Assembly (NCBI GenBank): GCA_964035545.1
Contig: OZ037766.1
Coordinates: forward strand, 16,500,222-16,564,221
Length of the DNA: 64,000 nt
Reading direction: 5' to 3'
Origin: Bugula neritina
Lineage: Eukaryota; Bryozoa; Gymnolaemata; Cheilostomatida; Bugulidae
The notes beneath the pieces are model-generated. The model did no database searches, had not been told where the DNA came from, and was given only the letters and a program-made list of their open reading frames with translations. The translations under genes were made by a program, and so were the position numbers. Position 1 is the first letter of the stretch, and every line of letters begins with the position of its first letter. Positions 47,126 to 58,595 of this stretch are shown piece after piece.

Positions 47126-49919
47126 ATGACCATTGAAATTGAATTTTTTTGATTGACAGTCTTATAGCAGGCAAATGATATTATTATTAATACACTAATA
47201 ATTTACACATAATTTACTGATGAAATAATTTTGTGCAGGGTTCACTATAAGTATGTGTATCATTAACTTTTTATTTTAAAACTATGGTTACGATTATTGT
47301 TCATTACTGCACGTGCCTTTACTATTACTAGTAACGAACCTCATTGAAATATAACTAAATGATACCATTTTCATTTCAATGATGCATCCCATATGGCTTA
47401 GAATTTCGAAAATTGCTATTCTCGATTTCATCTGGTTTATAGAGTTGTCTCCTTTATTACAAATAAGAAAATAACTCCTTGACTAACTTTGAGAAATGTT
47501 TTTACAGGCTTGAATAGTTGATCTTTCTGAACACAAATGTTATTGTTCATATAAAAGTATGTTTTTTCCTCATTTAATAAATTATCATCCATTAAATAAT
47601 ACATTTGTAAAAGTTGCTAAAATTATATTAGTTTGTATATTTATAAAATAATTAAAACAGGCGAAAAGTTACTGAGGAATTATTTTGGTTTTGCTCACTC
47701 ACTATTGTAATCAAGAAGCAGCAGCTAGCTATTCAGTATACCTCTACTGATGAGACTGTTTCATAAATCAACTATTTTACTGTCTTAAAGCAGATTACAG
47801 AGTTACTCTACCTGGCTTCAAGTAAGATAACTCAAGAATGGAGAACAACACTTTATATGCTCAATTTATTCTTGCAGCATTTAAAGTCAAGAGCAATGAT
47901 TATATATATTTTTCGTAACATATTATAATATGACATACGTTATGATATTTTATGTTATGAGGCGATAATATGTTGTGTGTGTGTGTGTGTGTGTGTGTGT
48001 GCAACATTTGGTGACGTTTGAACTAAACCAGCAAATTGAACATTAGGATTGTTGACAAAATTGACAGTGGATCTATTTAAGGTTGTTTCAGAATATCTTT
48101 AATTTTTCTTTTCAGAGTAGTCTTCAATTTATTTTTGAAAATTTTATACATTAAGCTCTTGGAAAAACTCTTTCAAGTGAAATTGCCAATGTTCTAGTGC
48201 TTAGTTAATTAAAATTTTCTTAGAAATACTTGAAAACACTATCATAGTGAATTTGAATGTGTTACGCACTTTTTACATGCATTTCAAACAAAAATCTTTC
48301 TGCAAAAGCAATGATTCAAAATGAGTTGTTCAATTGTATTCAGGTATGTTTTAAAGCAGCAATTTTCCAGTTGGGTGTAAGCTTGTGTCTGATGATACTT
48401 TCACTTCCTAACACACCAGCAATACTGATATAACTAATCGTAATTTACATAAATCATTTTCATTTCACTTTCATCCAACAGCTTAGGTCTAATAAAAAAA
48501 CCATCTATTTAGTTGCTGTGGTAATGCATACTGTATATAACAAAGTTTTTCAAGAGATTTAATAATTTATCAATGGATGGTGTTCTAGAGAATTTGGAAC
48601 ATTATTTCGCTCACTATGCATAGCTCATCAATAACTTAATAATTAATTTGTGATAGCTAAGTCACTATTAAATTTCCAATAGTCATAGTCTTCAGAAAAT
48701 TGCTCTACGATAGTAACTTATGATGAAAAAGCTACTGCATTATGCTATTCAAATAACCAACTGAAATGTTCACAAATTTGTGCAAACCAGAGCTAAACTT
48801 TGAAGTTGCAACTTTGCATTAGGTTGCATGGAGTAATGAAGGGTAGCTAAAAGTTGATTTAGTCGTGCATGGGGGGGGGGACTGCCAGTGGTGTTATACA
48901 AGACAACAGTTCAGTATATATTACTTTGCATTGTGCTTCAGAAGTGACAAATAATAATGTCAAAATTTACATGTTAATGAGTGAATTTCCCCCTCAAATA
49001 GATAGTCCTATGAAAGTTTAACCAGGATCTGGTGAGAGTCCAACAGACTACCTGCAAGTTATTGGACCTGAAGCCTATTTTTGCAACAAGCTGTTAATCT
49101 TAAGACAATTTCCGATGCAACAACTTGAAATGATCAGGTATGATTGAAGAAAAGTATGATTGGTTAGTAATGTGCACCTTTATTTCATTTAAAATTGGTG
49201 ACAATAAAAATAGTTGCAAGCTGATTCAGTTATTACTTCCAAAGCATCAAAAGAAAATAGAAAATAACTAAATTTGTATGTTTTACGTGATTACAACTAC
49301 TCAAAATACTTGCATGATAGGGCAAAAGGCAGAATGCTGTCTTGTATAATTAAAAAGAAAATATTTGAAAATAATCTAAGCATCACAATAAATATTAAAT
49401 AAAATTTAGGTTACACATGACATTACTTTTGAGTGGACATTACCAACAGCATTTGTTACAGTACAACTGCTGATAAAGTTATATGAAAATGGCTACTAAA
49501 CACTTCTAAGATAGAGGTATTTGGAAATCCTATTCCACACTGATGATACTAGCAGTTGGTACTGTGATACTACCAAGTATATAAAGCAACAGGTCAATAC
49601 TGCGTTCATACAAGTCACCAAGACAGCACTACTTGACATTATATAAAACATTTAAAATATTGGCAAAGTCAACAAAACTCATGCAATTGATCATCGATAC
49701 ATCTATCACAGATACTTTTTTTTATACATTTTTGAGTAAGAATCGATTTCATTGCAGATAGTTATAATATAGAACTTAGGTATAGTTGACTTATCATCTA
49801 ATAGTACATAGACATACATAATATATAGAAATTATTAAATAGTAAAATGAGATGGATATTTCTCTCTAAATTATTTGGAGATCTAGATGATGGTAGTCAA
49901 ATGCTTTGAGCTCAGAGCT
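47126..49919. other. Intergenic AT-rich DNA; 3' side of the Mxd gene
   Basis: I see no exon. The stretch includes a (TG)n run at 47974-48001 and a G10 run near 48871-48880. A TTTATT at 49179-49184 is AATAAA on the minus strand, 740 nt past the Mxd stop, and may be its polyadenylation signal. Confidence 0.5.
47974..48001 (+). repeat. (TG)n microsatellite
   Basis: An uninterrupted run of about 14 TG units. Confidence 0.9.
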
Positions 49920-52900
49920 CTAGAGTGAATCCATCAGCGATAACTTTTTGGTGGTGACAATCATTCCGCCATCGCTGCCCCCTGACCCCTGCTCATCACT
50001 TTCATCATTCGACCCAATCACGTCAACTTCATCTGTAATAAAATTTTTATGCAACATAAGAACAACAAATTAAGTTTAGTCTGTAAACTAAGTTACATCA
50101 AATAAGTACTAATAGTGAATAACAAATACAGTTCAAACTCTGCTAAAACTGAGCCACCCATATGCTCAGTTTTTTGGAGTTACAAGCTTTTGATAATAAA
50201 AGCTAATCTGTGCTAACTAAATAGTTACCAAACTGGCTCGTACTCAACTTCCTACAACAATATTTGTGGACTTGTAGGTCCATTAAACTACCATTTCCTA
50301 GGGAGCTGTAAGTGTTTACATAACGTTTAATACGCTGTAATAAATGTGTGCTTGGGCTGCTAGTAAATACTAGCAGTGCTGCCAACATGTGTACTTGGCA
50401 AATGATTAGATAATTTTTAAAAAATGTAAAGGCTCTATGAAATTATGTACACTCCCTTTTCACTAATTACTGATAGACTTAGTAGTCTTGACTTCAAAGT
50501 GTCTTTGCTGCATAAGACCGCTTCACAGGAACTATAAAACTTTCACATGTAAAACCAAGATGGTACACAACCATATGCACGCAGCAAAGCTGGAGCTTCT
50601 CATGTATTTTTGTTGCTTCAAGGGAAAATCCCACAAGTCTGATAAGGAACTAGTTTGATTCAACCTGTGATAAGATGAGTGAAGAGAGAAGTTGAAAGGT
50701 GATGGTGATGTAACACGTATGCTGCTCAGAGATGGTTATTTAATGCCATAAGATAAGTCGCTGACAACAATGAGCCACTATCAGTGACAGGGCTACTATT
50801 TTCAACAAGATATCTATAATACATGCTGTGTAAATATCTGCACAGGTAACTATACTATGTTATCAGGTAGCTGTCAGTTACTAAATCTGGCCAAAGTGCA
50901 GTACCTAGAAAGGCCATAGATGAGGGTGATTAGTAGTTGGACTCGCACTTTTGGGCAGGTAAGCCATACAGGCAGTTTCACATTAAACTATGAAAATTTT
51001 CCATTCAATCACTGATGACAAAAATAACCTGCTGTTATCCACTGAGCTACATGCTTTTTTGGACTACATTACAATAAACATATTCCAGACCGTGACAGGT
51101 AGAGAAATAACTTTAATAGAATAAAAAAGTACACCCAACGCTAACGTAGAGCCTGCAATGCAGTAAATGAAAATTGGAAATAGTTAATGGCAGGTTGAAT
51201 GCCATAGGTTGCTTTTAGCAATGCTAGTAGCTACAGGCATGTACTGCAGCACATGCCCAGCACAACATGCCCAGCACAACATGCCCAGCAAGAAGGACTT
51301 CAACCTTACAACTATACAAAGCATAAATTAGGCACACTTGACTGAATGATAAGATTAGTAGATATGCAATGAATACCAGTATGCAGTGAATATGGCAGAA
51401 AAACCTATGCAACAGTTAGTAAAAGGAGAGAGTAACAACCTTGCTCTTCAGTAGAAATGGATGAGGTTGAGACGTTGGAGAGTGCAGAACTGGAACATTC
51501 ACTGACAGTGCGCTCAGATCTGGAGTTTCTGTAGGAACCTGCAACTTTCAGAGCTTCCAAACGCCTTTTCAAATACCTCTGCTCTCTAAATAGATTCTCT
51601 TTGATCATACATTGCTTCTTCTCTTTCTCCTCTAGAGCCTAACACAATTACCAGACCACCGTGATGACTATGCAATGTGCATACATTCCACATGGCCAAG
51701 GCAGTGAAAATACTGGCATTAAAAAGATGTTTGCTGCCAAAATTCTTAAGTTGCTTAACCTTATTTTAAATGACTACGTTTCTCATTAAATGATATAAGC
51801 CAGTTATTGCAGCTCAATAAAAGAAATTGAATGAAGGAAAGGAGCTAGTGACATGTGGTGCATTGAACTACGCCACAATGCAGTTTAAGGCATAACAAAA
51901 ACTGGCTATAGTCACCTTTACACGTGTGCAATAGAAATCAATTGATATGAATGTAGTTAGCTGAGCAAAATCAATACTAGGTGGTGAACAAATTGGTGAT
52001 ACTATTTAAGTAGCTAATATAAACATATGCAGGCACAAAGAAATAGTTATTTTGAAAGCCAGTGGCGCAGATGACAACTAACTGAGGCGTTGAGTACTTA
52101 TTGCCCCACAGCCAACTATTGGCCCACCAGTGTACTATTAAGGTCTACTGCTACGTTGCTATTTTCAACTAATCAACAGTCAACAATAACCATCTACATT
52201 CTACACGCTTGAAAGTAGGTGAATTGGAGAGAGAGGACTGTCCACTGTTTCATGTATAAAAACCCTTTCCTTTTCAAGAGTTAGTAATTGTGGAATGTTG
52301 TGGTTTTAGGCTATTATTTGATCAACTGCTTTGGCCAGTTTCCAGAAGCCATTTTGACTATGTAACCAAACTACTGGTTACTACATGCAACTTGCCAGAA
52401 TGACAGCTTTCCCAGGGGATACAAGTATTTGAGTGAGGATGGAGTGTTGCAGTATTACACTGATATCTATTGGCTAGTTGCTAGTAGATTGGCATTCATC
52501 TTCTACCCGTGCATGCAAGTGTGCTTTGTTTCATTATCATGTCAGTACCCACTAACTATTAGCAAATTCCTATCCTGTACAATGTATTAGGCCACTTTTG
52601 ACACCCAGTGATCCCAGAGTTTTAAAATTAAAACAAGTTTTACAAGAAGGCCTGCAGTATTTGACAGCTAATAGAATCAGATATGGCAGCAAATGCCTGG
52701 CTGGGTTAGTAATAAATATGTACTACTCAGTCACACATTAACTTTTCATGAAGTGCCTCACCTGCACTCTTCTTTGATAAAACTGGTATGCATATGAAGT
52801 ACCTAACAACCAACTCGAACAATAGACTGATGCTGTGAACAAATCTCTCAACAATACTAGGGTATGTCACTGCTGTGGTGGTAATAGATATATATAATAC

Positions 52901-55519
52901 ATAAACTACACCCTTTCATGCCGGGAGCTATGCTCAAACTAGCAAATGCAGGTCGCATGTTTAGCTTTTAAAACTTGGTTGATCTAATTCACCAGCATAA
53001 CTTGTTTAAATAAAACGTATTTTTAAAACATAATGGTACATATATTTGAAATATTATGCATGTTTGAATTCTTTTACTGTGACTCATCTAGGATTTTACT
53101 GAGTCTAATCTAATATGACTATGGCACAAGAGATGAAGGCATGTACAACCATTTATAGAGCAAAGCCAGAATCAGAAATCTGTTTTTCCTGGAATCTCAG
53201 AAGAGTTTTATGATTAATTATGCATAAGATGCCAAAATGGAAAGTAGTAAAGTCAATTATGAAGTCAAGTAGTTATATGCATGACTGCCACAAATGGATT
53301 ATAGAGCTGTTGAGATAGTGAAGCCAATACATACACTATACATGTGCACTATATACAGGCATGTCAATGTCAGGCAGGCAGTCCTGTTTAGGACAGCTGA
53401 CAAGGAACAAAATTCCAGTTAGTGATAACAGCTGAACTTTAGAGTTGCAATGTAGAAAATGGAAGCCATTTATACTTACCTTGAAAACTATACTTGTGAA
53501 ATATAGAGGTTGAAAGAATAGGAATAAAGGTGAGACTTCATTGACTAGGTCTACATATTAACCCTGTCTAGTCTTACCCTTATGAATGCCTTGGCTTTCG
53601 TGAGCAACCCTAATGTAGTGTGCTTGGAGGAATCCGAACCTAAAGGCACCATTTCTTTCAATTTCTCTAGACAATATCTAAGATGAGCTCGTCTGTAATC
53701 AAATTTTGAAGAAATTCTGACCAGATAATCTAATGTGAGGGAACCTAGTCTAGTTTTTAAAGAAATAATTGCTAGAATAATTAGACCTCAATTAAAAATA
53801 AACATTATGTCCACTGAGCTAGAAGTATGTACAACTGTGACTAGCAGCTAACTGTTCACTGAACTATGAAAAAATCAATGGTTGTACAGCCACTGAATCA
53901 TTCTTGTGCATAACATCAACTAGTAAAATCAATCAAGTGGTTAAACTCAAGCCTGATGTGCAATGCTAAAATTATAGGTGTGGTCATAATTACTGGTTAT
54001 CAGTAACATCATTGCTGGTAGAAAACCATTTGGTTAATTATTTAAAAATAAAATATAACTACTGAAACATACTTTTCCGCTTCAGTCATTAAAAATCGAT
54101 TAAAATAATGAAACTTACCTGTTTTTCTCTAATTCATTATGAGTAGTTCTAAAAAAACAAAAGATGAGCTTAAAAACTGATCCAATATCCTATGGATAGA
54201 GCAACACACACAAAGCTCATGAAACAAACTCTCGGATAACAAAACTACTTACAACACTAAATTAATAAATTACCTGTTTCCCTGAGATTTTTTGTGACTA
54301 CTAGAGGTGGATGTAGGTTTGCTGTTAGACTTATAATGATTTTGCGAATGATCGTCAGGAATTGGCAATGGGCAGGCATAGCCATGTTCTGCTTCTAAAA
54401 TTGCCATTGAATGATAACAATTATTGCAATTCGTTAGTTATACGTATTAAAAGCTTGAATATTAAAACAAATAATTTCAAATTGGCATTAAAATAAAGCA
54501 ATGATAAGTAAACACCAGTTTTAACTACATTTAACTTGCTAAGTCAAATCCAAATTACAGGTATATATTAGGTTAATACCCCTCATTACTAACGAAAGTT
54601 TACCATTTGTCATTCCAAAAATCAGGATCCGAAAACAAAAGGCTTGAATGATTCTATTTGAGTGAAAGACGTCAAAAAATCAATTAGTAGGACCATAATC
54701 ATTAATTGTTTAAAAGCTAAATTCACAGGTATCAACTTCAAATAGCTACCCAAGCTAAGCCACCATGCTTCAGCATGAATATGGTTTTAATATTTAATCC
54801 GTTTTTAAGTTGCAAGACCTTCAACTTGTCGTCACACTTACTGTGAGTGTGATGATTACTATTCGCATCAGTCTCAGAAAAAGTTCCTATCTATCAGTAT
54901 CATCATCATAATGATAATGACACTGTGAGTGAGTCAGACTCGGACAGTGATACTAATAATTTAATTATATCTATATTATAATTATAATAGTTATAGTAAA
55001 AGCTCATAATAAAACTAAAGAGTAATCTTAAATCAAAATGTAATAAACTAATACCAATAGTATACAGTTATGACTTTAACACTCAGTCTTGCACTCTTTT
55101 TATAGTAATAGATCCATCAATTAGATGGCTGGCATTCTGAATCCCATTCAAAGTAATAATCACTTATTCTTTTATTTACTTTTACTTTTAGTGTGCATGT
55201 GAGTGTGGCTAAAACTAAAGTAAAAGTAAAAGCATCAGCATGACGCACTGATCAGGATCTTTTTACTTTTAGTTTTAGAGACCTTGTGATTGAGCCCAAG
55301 CGATACCCAGTCTCACAATCTACCAAAAATTGACTGACTGACTTATAGCAGTAATGTTAGTTATTTTAAAGGTGCGACGGAAACTGAAAGTCAGTCTGAA
55401 AGTAAATCTCAGTCTTACTTTAAGTCTAGACAGAGACTTATTCTTAAGTTTAGTGTTTACGTACCTCTTTCTCTTCTATCAAGATATTCGGCTGCTTCTA
55501 AGAGTTGTGCTATGCTCAT
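49920..55519 (-). CDS. Mxd: Mxd/Mad-family bHLH-Zip repressor, 6 exons, complete
   Basis: Mxd proteins pair with Max, bind CACGTG E-boxes and recruit Sin3 corepressors, opposing Myc in the nucleus. Exons are 55519-55465, 54394-54274, 54148-54119 (30 nt), 53692-53578, 51638-51440 and 50032-49920; every intron is GT...AG and the 633 nt stay in frame for 210 aa (human MXD/MXI proteins about 206-228). Residues 1-20 are the Sin3-interaction domain ([18 protein letters not shown]), 60-97 the basic-helix 1 ([20 protein letters not shown]) and loop-helix 2 ([13 protein letters not shown]), followed by a leucine zipper (LEEKEKK... [13 protein letters not shown]) and a Ser/acidic tail. The start is set by the family; the frame is open further up to 55720. 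Exon 5 uses a weaker donor (GTTGTT). One family member is indicated; which vertebrate paralogue it matches best is not resolved. Confidence 0.95.
50033..51439 (-). other. Mxd intron 5
   Basis: No exon is needed since exons 5 and 6 join in frame. It carries a 14-bp tandem repeat (acatgcccagcaca) in about three copies at 51251-51290. Small open frames here have no domain features. Confidence 0.75.
51251..51290 (+). repeat. 14-bp tandem repeat, three copies
   Basis: The unit acatgcccagcaca begins at 51251, 51265 and 51279; the third copy diverges at its last base(s). Confidence 0.85.
51639..53577 (-). other. Mxd intron 4 (1.9 kb)
   Basis: The exons on each side join at a codon boundary between helix 2 and the zipper. 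I see no repeat or exon inside that I can support. Confidence 0.75.
54395..55464 (-). other. Mxd intron 1, with simple repeats and a foldback AAAGTAAAAGT tract
   Basis: The intron splits the Sin3-interaction domain from the rest. It contains CATCATAATGAT-like and ATAATTATAAT simple sequence near 54900-55000. At 55172-55240 a TTTTACTTTTACTTTTAGT run is followed by its complement (ACTAAAGTAAAAGTAAAAG), so the RNA could form a hairpin. Confidence 0.6.
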
Positions 55520-55830
55520 TTTATGTTGTAAAGAGATTATTGTATAATATATTAATAATATATAAAGTAAGTAGGTAAAAAATAATAAGTTATAGAAGGA
55601 TAAATAGAATAATAATCTCTTTACTGTCTTGGCCACCCAGCTCCCAAGCTCCCTTTTCGCCCACTGACTCACTAGGGCATTTACTTTGTAAAATTTATGC
55701 CGATTGGTCAAAAACCGCACAAACCTAGTTTGGGGTTTGCAACAGACGAATAGAATGATGCCTATCTTACGTTTAAAACTAACATGTGATGCATTACGTC
55801 AATAGGAAAACAATAAGACACGTGGATATG
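55520..55830 (-). promoter_or_regulatory. Mxd 5' UTR and candidate promoter with CCAAT and E-box
   Basis: Upstream of the Mxd start on its strand, a CCAAT box lies at 55707-55703 and a canonical CACGTG E-box at 55819-55824, about 300 bp before the ATG. CACGTG is the site bound by Myc-Max and Mxd-Max, so self- or cross-regulation is possible. No TATA box stands out. Confidence 0.35.
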
Positions 55831-56675
55831 AAAAGTTGAAACTTGCATGGCCGGTCGTAACGGCAGTTGCCTCCTCAATACCGTATGCATCACTGGGAGA
55901 TAACTACATAATAAAATAATATTGCCCTTTTTAAGAGTTGAGAACGCGAAAATAACAAATCTTGGATTGTGTCATTCGACTGGTTATTCATAGAACTAGT
56001 GATTTCATCAATTAAGATAACGTTTAGCCTATAAATAGAAGCTATTTACGATTATTAAAAATATTTTTTAATCTGCAGAATAAACCTCATATGATAGCTT
56101 TTTAGACCATCAGGTTCCTAATGAGACCATTCTTATTGAATTAGAACTAAACACTGTTATGCATATTTATAATAAATTGGTACACTTTGCTCCTTTATAC
56201 TTTTTGTTCTCAACTTCAATTTTGTCTATGTGATTTCATTTTTAGTGTACTTTTTTAGGTTCACTCTATTAAGTCTATCTGTTGTTATATCTTCAGTTAC
56301 TAAATTTTGTCTACACATAAATAAGATTAAAATACTATTGGTAAAGAAAAAAATGCTTGCTGAAACATCATATTACCTACTGCTTTTTCTGAGCATGAGC
56401 AGCAAAGTTTCAATATTATGGTGTTGCCAGTTTAATTTATTATTTATTGTTACTCAAAACATAATGTAATAGTTTGCACCATTATAAAAACTGGTGAAGA
56501 GTCAATATTGACTATTTTATAATGAAATGGTTAGTTTTATTGAGATTTGTATTGTTGGTGTTAGTTTATTTGTCCTACTCTAATTACTCATTTTGCAATT
56601 TGATTATTATATATATGCACTTGAGCACTCTGGCTTGGGTTTACACACCTTTTAAATATGCTTTAGCAAAACTAT
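55831..56675. other. Intergenic AT-rich DNA
   Basis: No supported gene. The small open frame at 56230-56469 (+) is low-complexity and hydrophobic by composition. Confidence 0.5.
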
Positions 56676-56821
56676 AAGTTTCTACTATTGCGAAGTTGTG
56701 GGCCATGGTACTCTGTTCTGTGCTGATGAGGGGACAAATCCCGAAACAACTGCTATATATTTTCCCCTCATCAGCACAGAACAGAGTACCATGGCCCACA
56801 CCTTCACAATAGTAGAAACTT
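56676..56821. repeat. 59-bp-arm hairpin with a hammerhead-ribozyme-like core
   Basis: Arms 56676-56734 and 56763-56821 are inverted copies with 57 of 59 positions matching, around a 28-nt centre. The left arm and loop contain CTGATGA at 56723-56729, a GGGG/TCCC stem with ACAAA loop (56730-56742) and GAAAC at 56743-56747. This is the order of the hammerhead catalytic core. A possible stem III pairs AGTTGT (56694-56699) with ACAACT (56746-56751). The base at the cleavage position would be G, and no cis stem I is seen, so activity is doubtful. Penelope-like elements are known to carry such ribozymes; this may be a remnant of one. Confidence 0.6.
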
Positions 56822-57000
56822 GATGTCGACAATGAAAAATTTGAATGATATACGTTGCGTCTTTCGACTAGTTCAACAATCAAAATGACTAAAAGTTCAG
56901 TCTATATCTGTCTCTTTATGAAGTAAGCTGATCATTTTACAGCATCGATCAAACAGTTTTCAGATATACTCGTTGATAGTATATAATTGTTGATATAAAC

Positions 57001-57758
57001 ATGTATTCTGAAACACATTCACTCTCTGATAAGACATCTCTGACTATTGTTGTGAATGAGATTGTCTCTCCAACCTACACTCTTACTGAGTAAGTTTGCT
57101 TGTAGTTGTGTTTTAAGACTTGAAGTAGAAAAGTTTATACTTTTATAATATCAATATGTTGTCTTCTATAATTATATAATTGTTAGATTAATATTCATAG
57201 TACTTTTTATAGAAGATAAAATATATAAACGTTCATCCTAGACTGATACTTTTTACTCGATGCAATATGTTTAAATAATTAAAAAGTTGCTAATTGTTAC
57301 GTAGCGCTATACGTAATGCAGTGCACATTGTAGTAGAAAACATGTAGCAGAGAATACAATTCCAAATTATACTTGTTCTACCTTCTTGAGCTCTCTCAGT
57401 GATTGGAGCATAATTTTGTGATACAGTTTATGTGGATTGAAGGCATGAATTATGCATGTATTGCCATAAGATCAATTTTATTATATGCACAGAAGTCAAT
57501 GTGACAATTAAAAAACATATTTTCAGAAATCTAGATGAAGTTACAGTAATGAAAGTCTTTATCAAAAAAGTGAAAAGTGCTATTGGTAGAGATGGATTAG
57601 ATGATGGAGAATGTGTGTTTGAGAAAGTGAGAGACCATTGTATAACGTTGAAAGATATTGAAGAGAAAAATGATGAAACTGTGCCTTTACAGTTAGTAGC
57701 AAGAAAACAATCTTCAAATCTACATTCTATTATATTATGGGAATACAGCATCTGCTGA
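57001..57758 (+). CDS. Possible two-exon small gene of unknown function
   Basis: Exon 57001-57089 starts with ATG and ends before a GTAAGT donor; exon 57527-57758 follows an ATATTTTCAG acceptor. The 2-nt and 1-nt codon parts join in frame and the product would be 106 aa. The second exon has the look of real coding sequence (LDEVTVMKVFIKKVKSAIGR, then DGLDDGECVFEKVRDHCITL and KDIEEKNDETVP), a charged, soluble, probably helical chain. I do not recognise a family. No signal peptide or membrane segment. It could also be the end of a larger gene or the fossil of one. The first exon is the less certain half. Confidence 0.4.
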
Positions 57759-57961
57759 TTGAAGGTTTTTTCTGTACTAGAATAATGTTGTGACCAAGAA
57801 TATATTGTTCTCATCACAGCTTGCACATGCGACTTTTTGTACAAAGAAAAGACAACTCATAGAAACAAATTGACTTCACTTGCACAATATTATTATGCCT
57901 TATGTATTATTGTCTAATTTTAGTATTATAATAATAATTAACTTGACTTAACAATTTTTCA

Positions 57962-58001
<40 letters not shown>

Positions 58002-58139
58002 TGTTTGCCTTGAACAATTCTGTTAATATCTGGTTTCGTATCAGAACATATAACCCTTAGTTGCTGGACTAAGTGCTGACTAGTGAGTGAAGTGTGATAT
58101 TTATTTTTGTGTATTTCATTTGACTGAAAATTGAAAGTT
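57759..58139. other. Intergenic, with (TA)n microsatellite
   Basis: A pure (TA)n run occupies about 57966-58001. Nothing else can be supported up to the LTR element. Confidence 0.6.
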
Positions 58140-58144
58140 CAAAG

Positions 58145-58368
58145 TTTAATGTTAGTGTATTATATGATAGGAGCAGCAAGGGAATGTCTTTGTAGTTTGT
58201 CACATAGATCTAGACTGATTTATTATTGAACTTCATAAGTGTACATAAACATAGCAAATCATATATCCTGTTGCTGACCTGACACGACTCTTGCAACAGG
58301 GTTAAAATAACAGCACAGATGACAAAACAGGTTTCTTGTTCTGATTCACTAATTACTACAACATTACA
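58145..58368 (-). repeat. 3' LTR of the deleted element
   Basis: This 224-bp copy is identical as read to 60530-60753. On the element's strand it begins TGTAATG and ends CATTAAA, so the usual CA end is missing, although the two ends still form a near-perfect 7-bp inverted repeat. Confidence 0.9.
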
Positions 58369-58595
58369 TCCCTTATGTATTTCAAAGAAAAGATACTATG
58401 TATATGTAAAACTGATTACAATAGTTTAACTGTTTACACTATGTAGCAACAAAATATAACATAAAATCTTCTGTGCCTCTGCTCTACTATGTATTAATAA
58501 CTTTATAAATCTGCTAACTAATAATAAATGCAGGCACACAAATAAAATCTGGGAACACCTAGAGGGGTAGCCTTTTCATTAAACTTTAATTTTAG

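Noticed and set aside
56641-56883. 80-residue minus-strand gene
   Set aside because: The frame is made of the two arms of the 59-bp inverted repeat read through; it is a by-product of the hairpin.
57428-57844. 138-residue minus-strand gene
   Set aside because: It is antisense to the better-supported plus-strand exon at 57527-57758 and has no splice or domain support.
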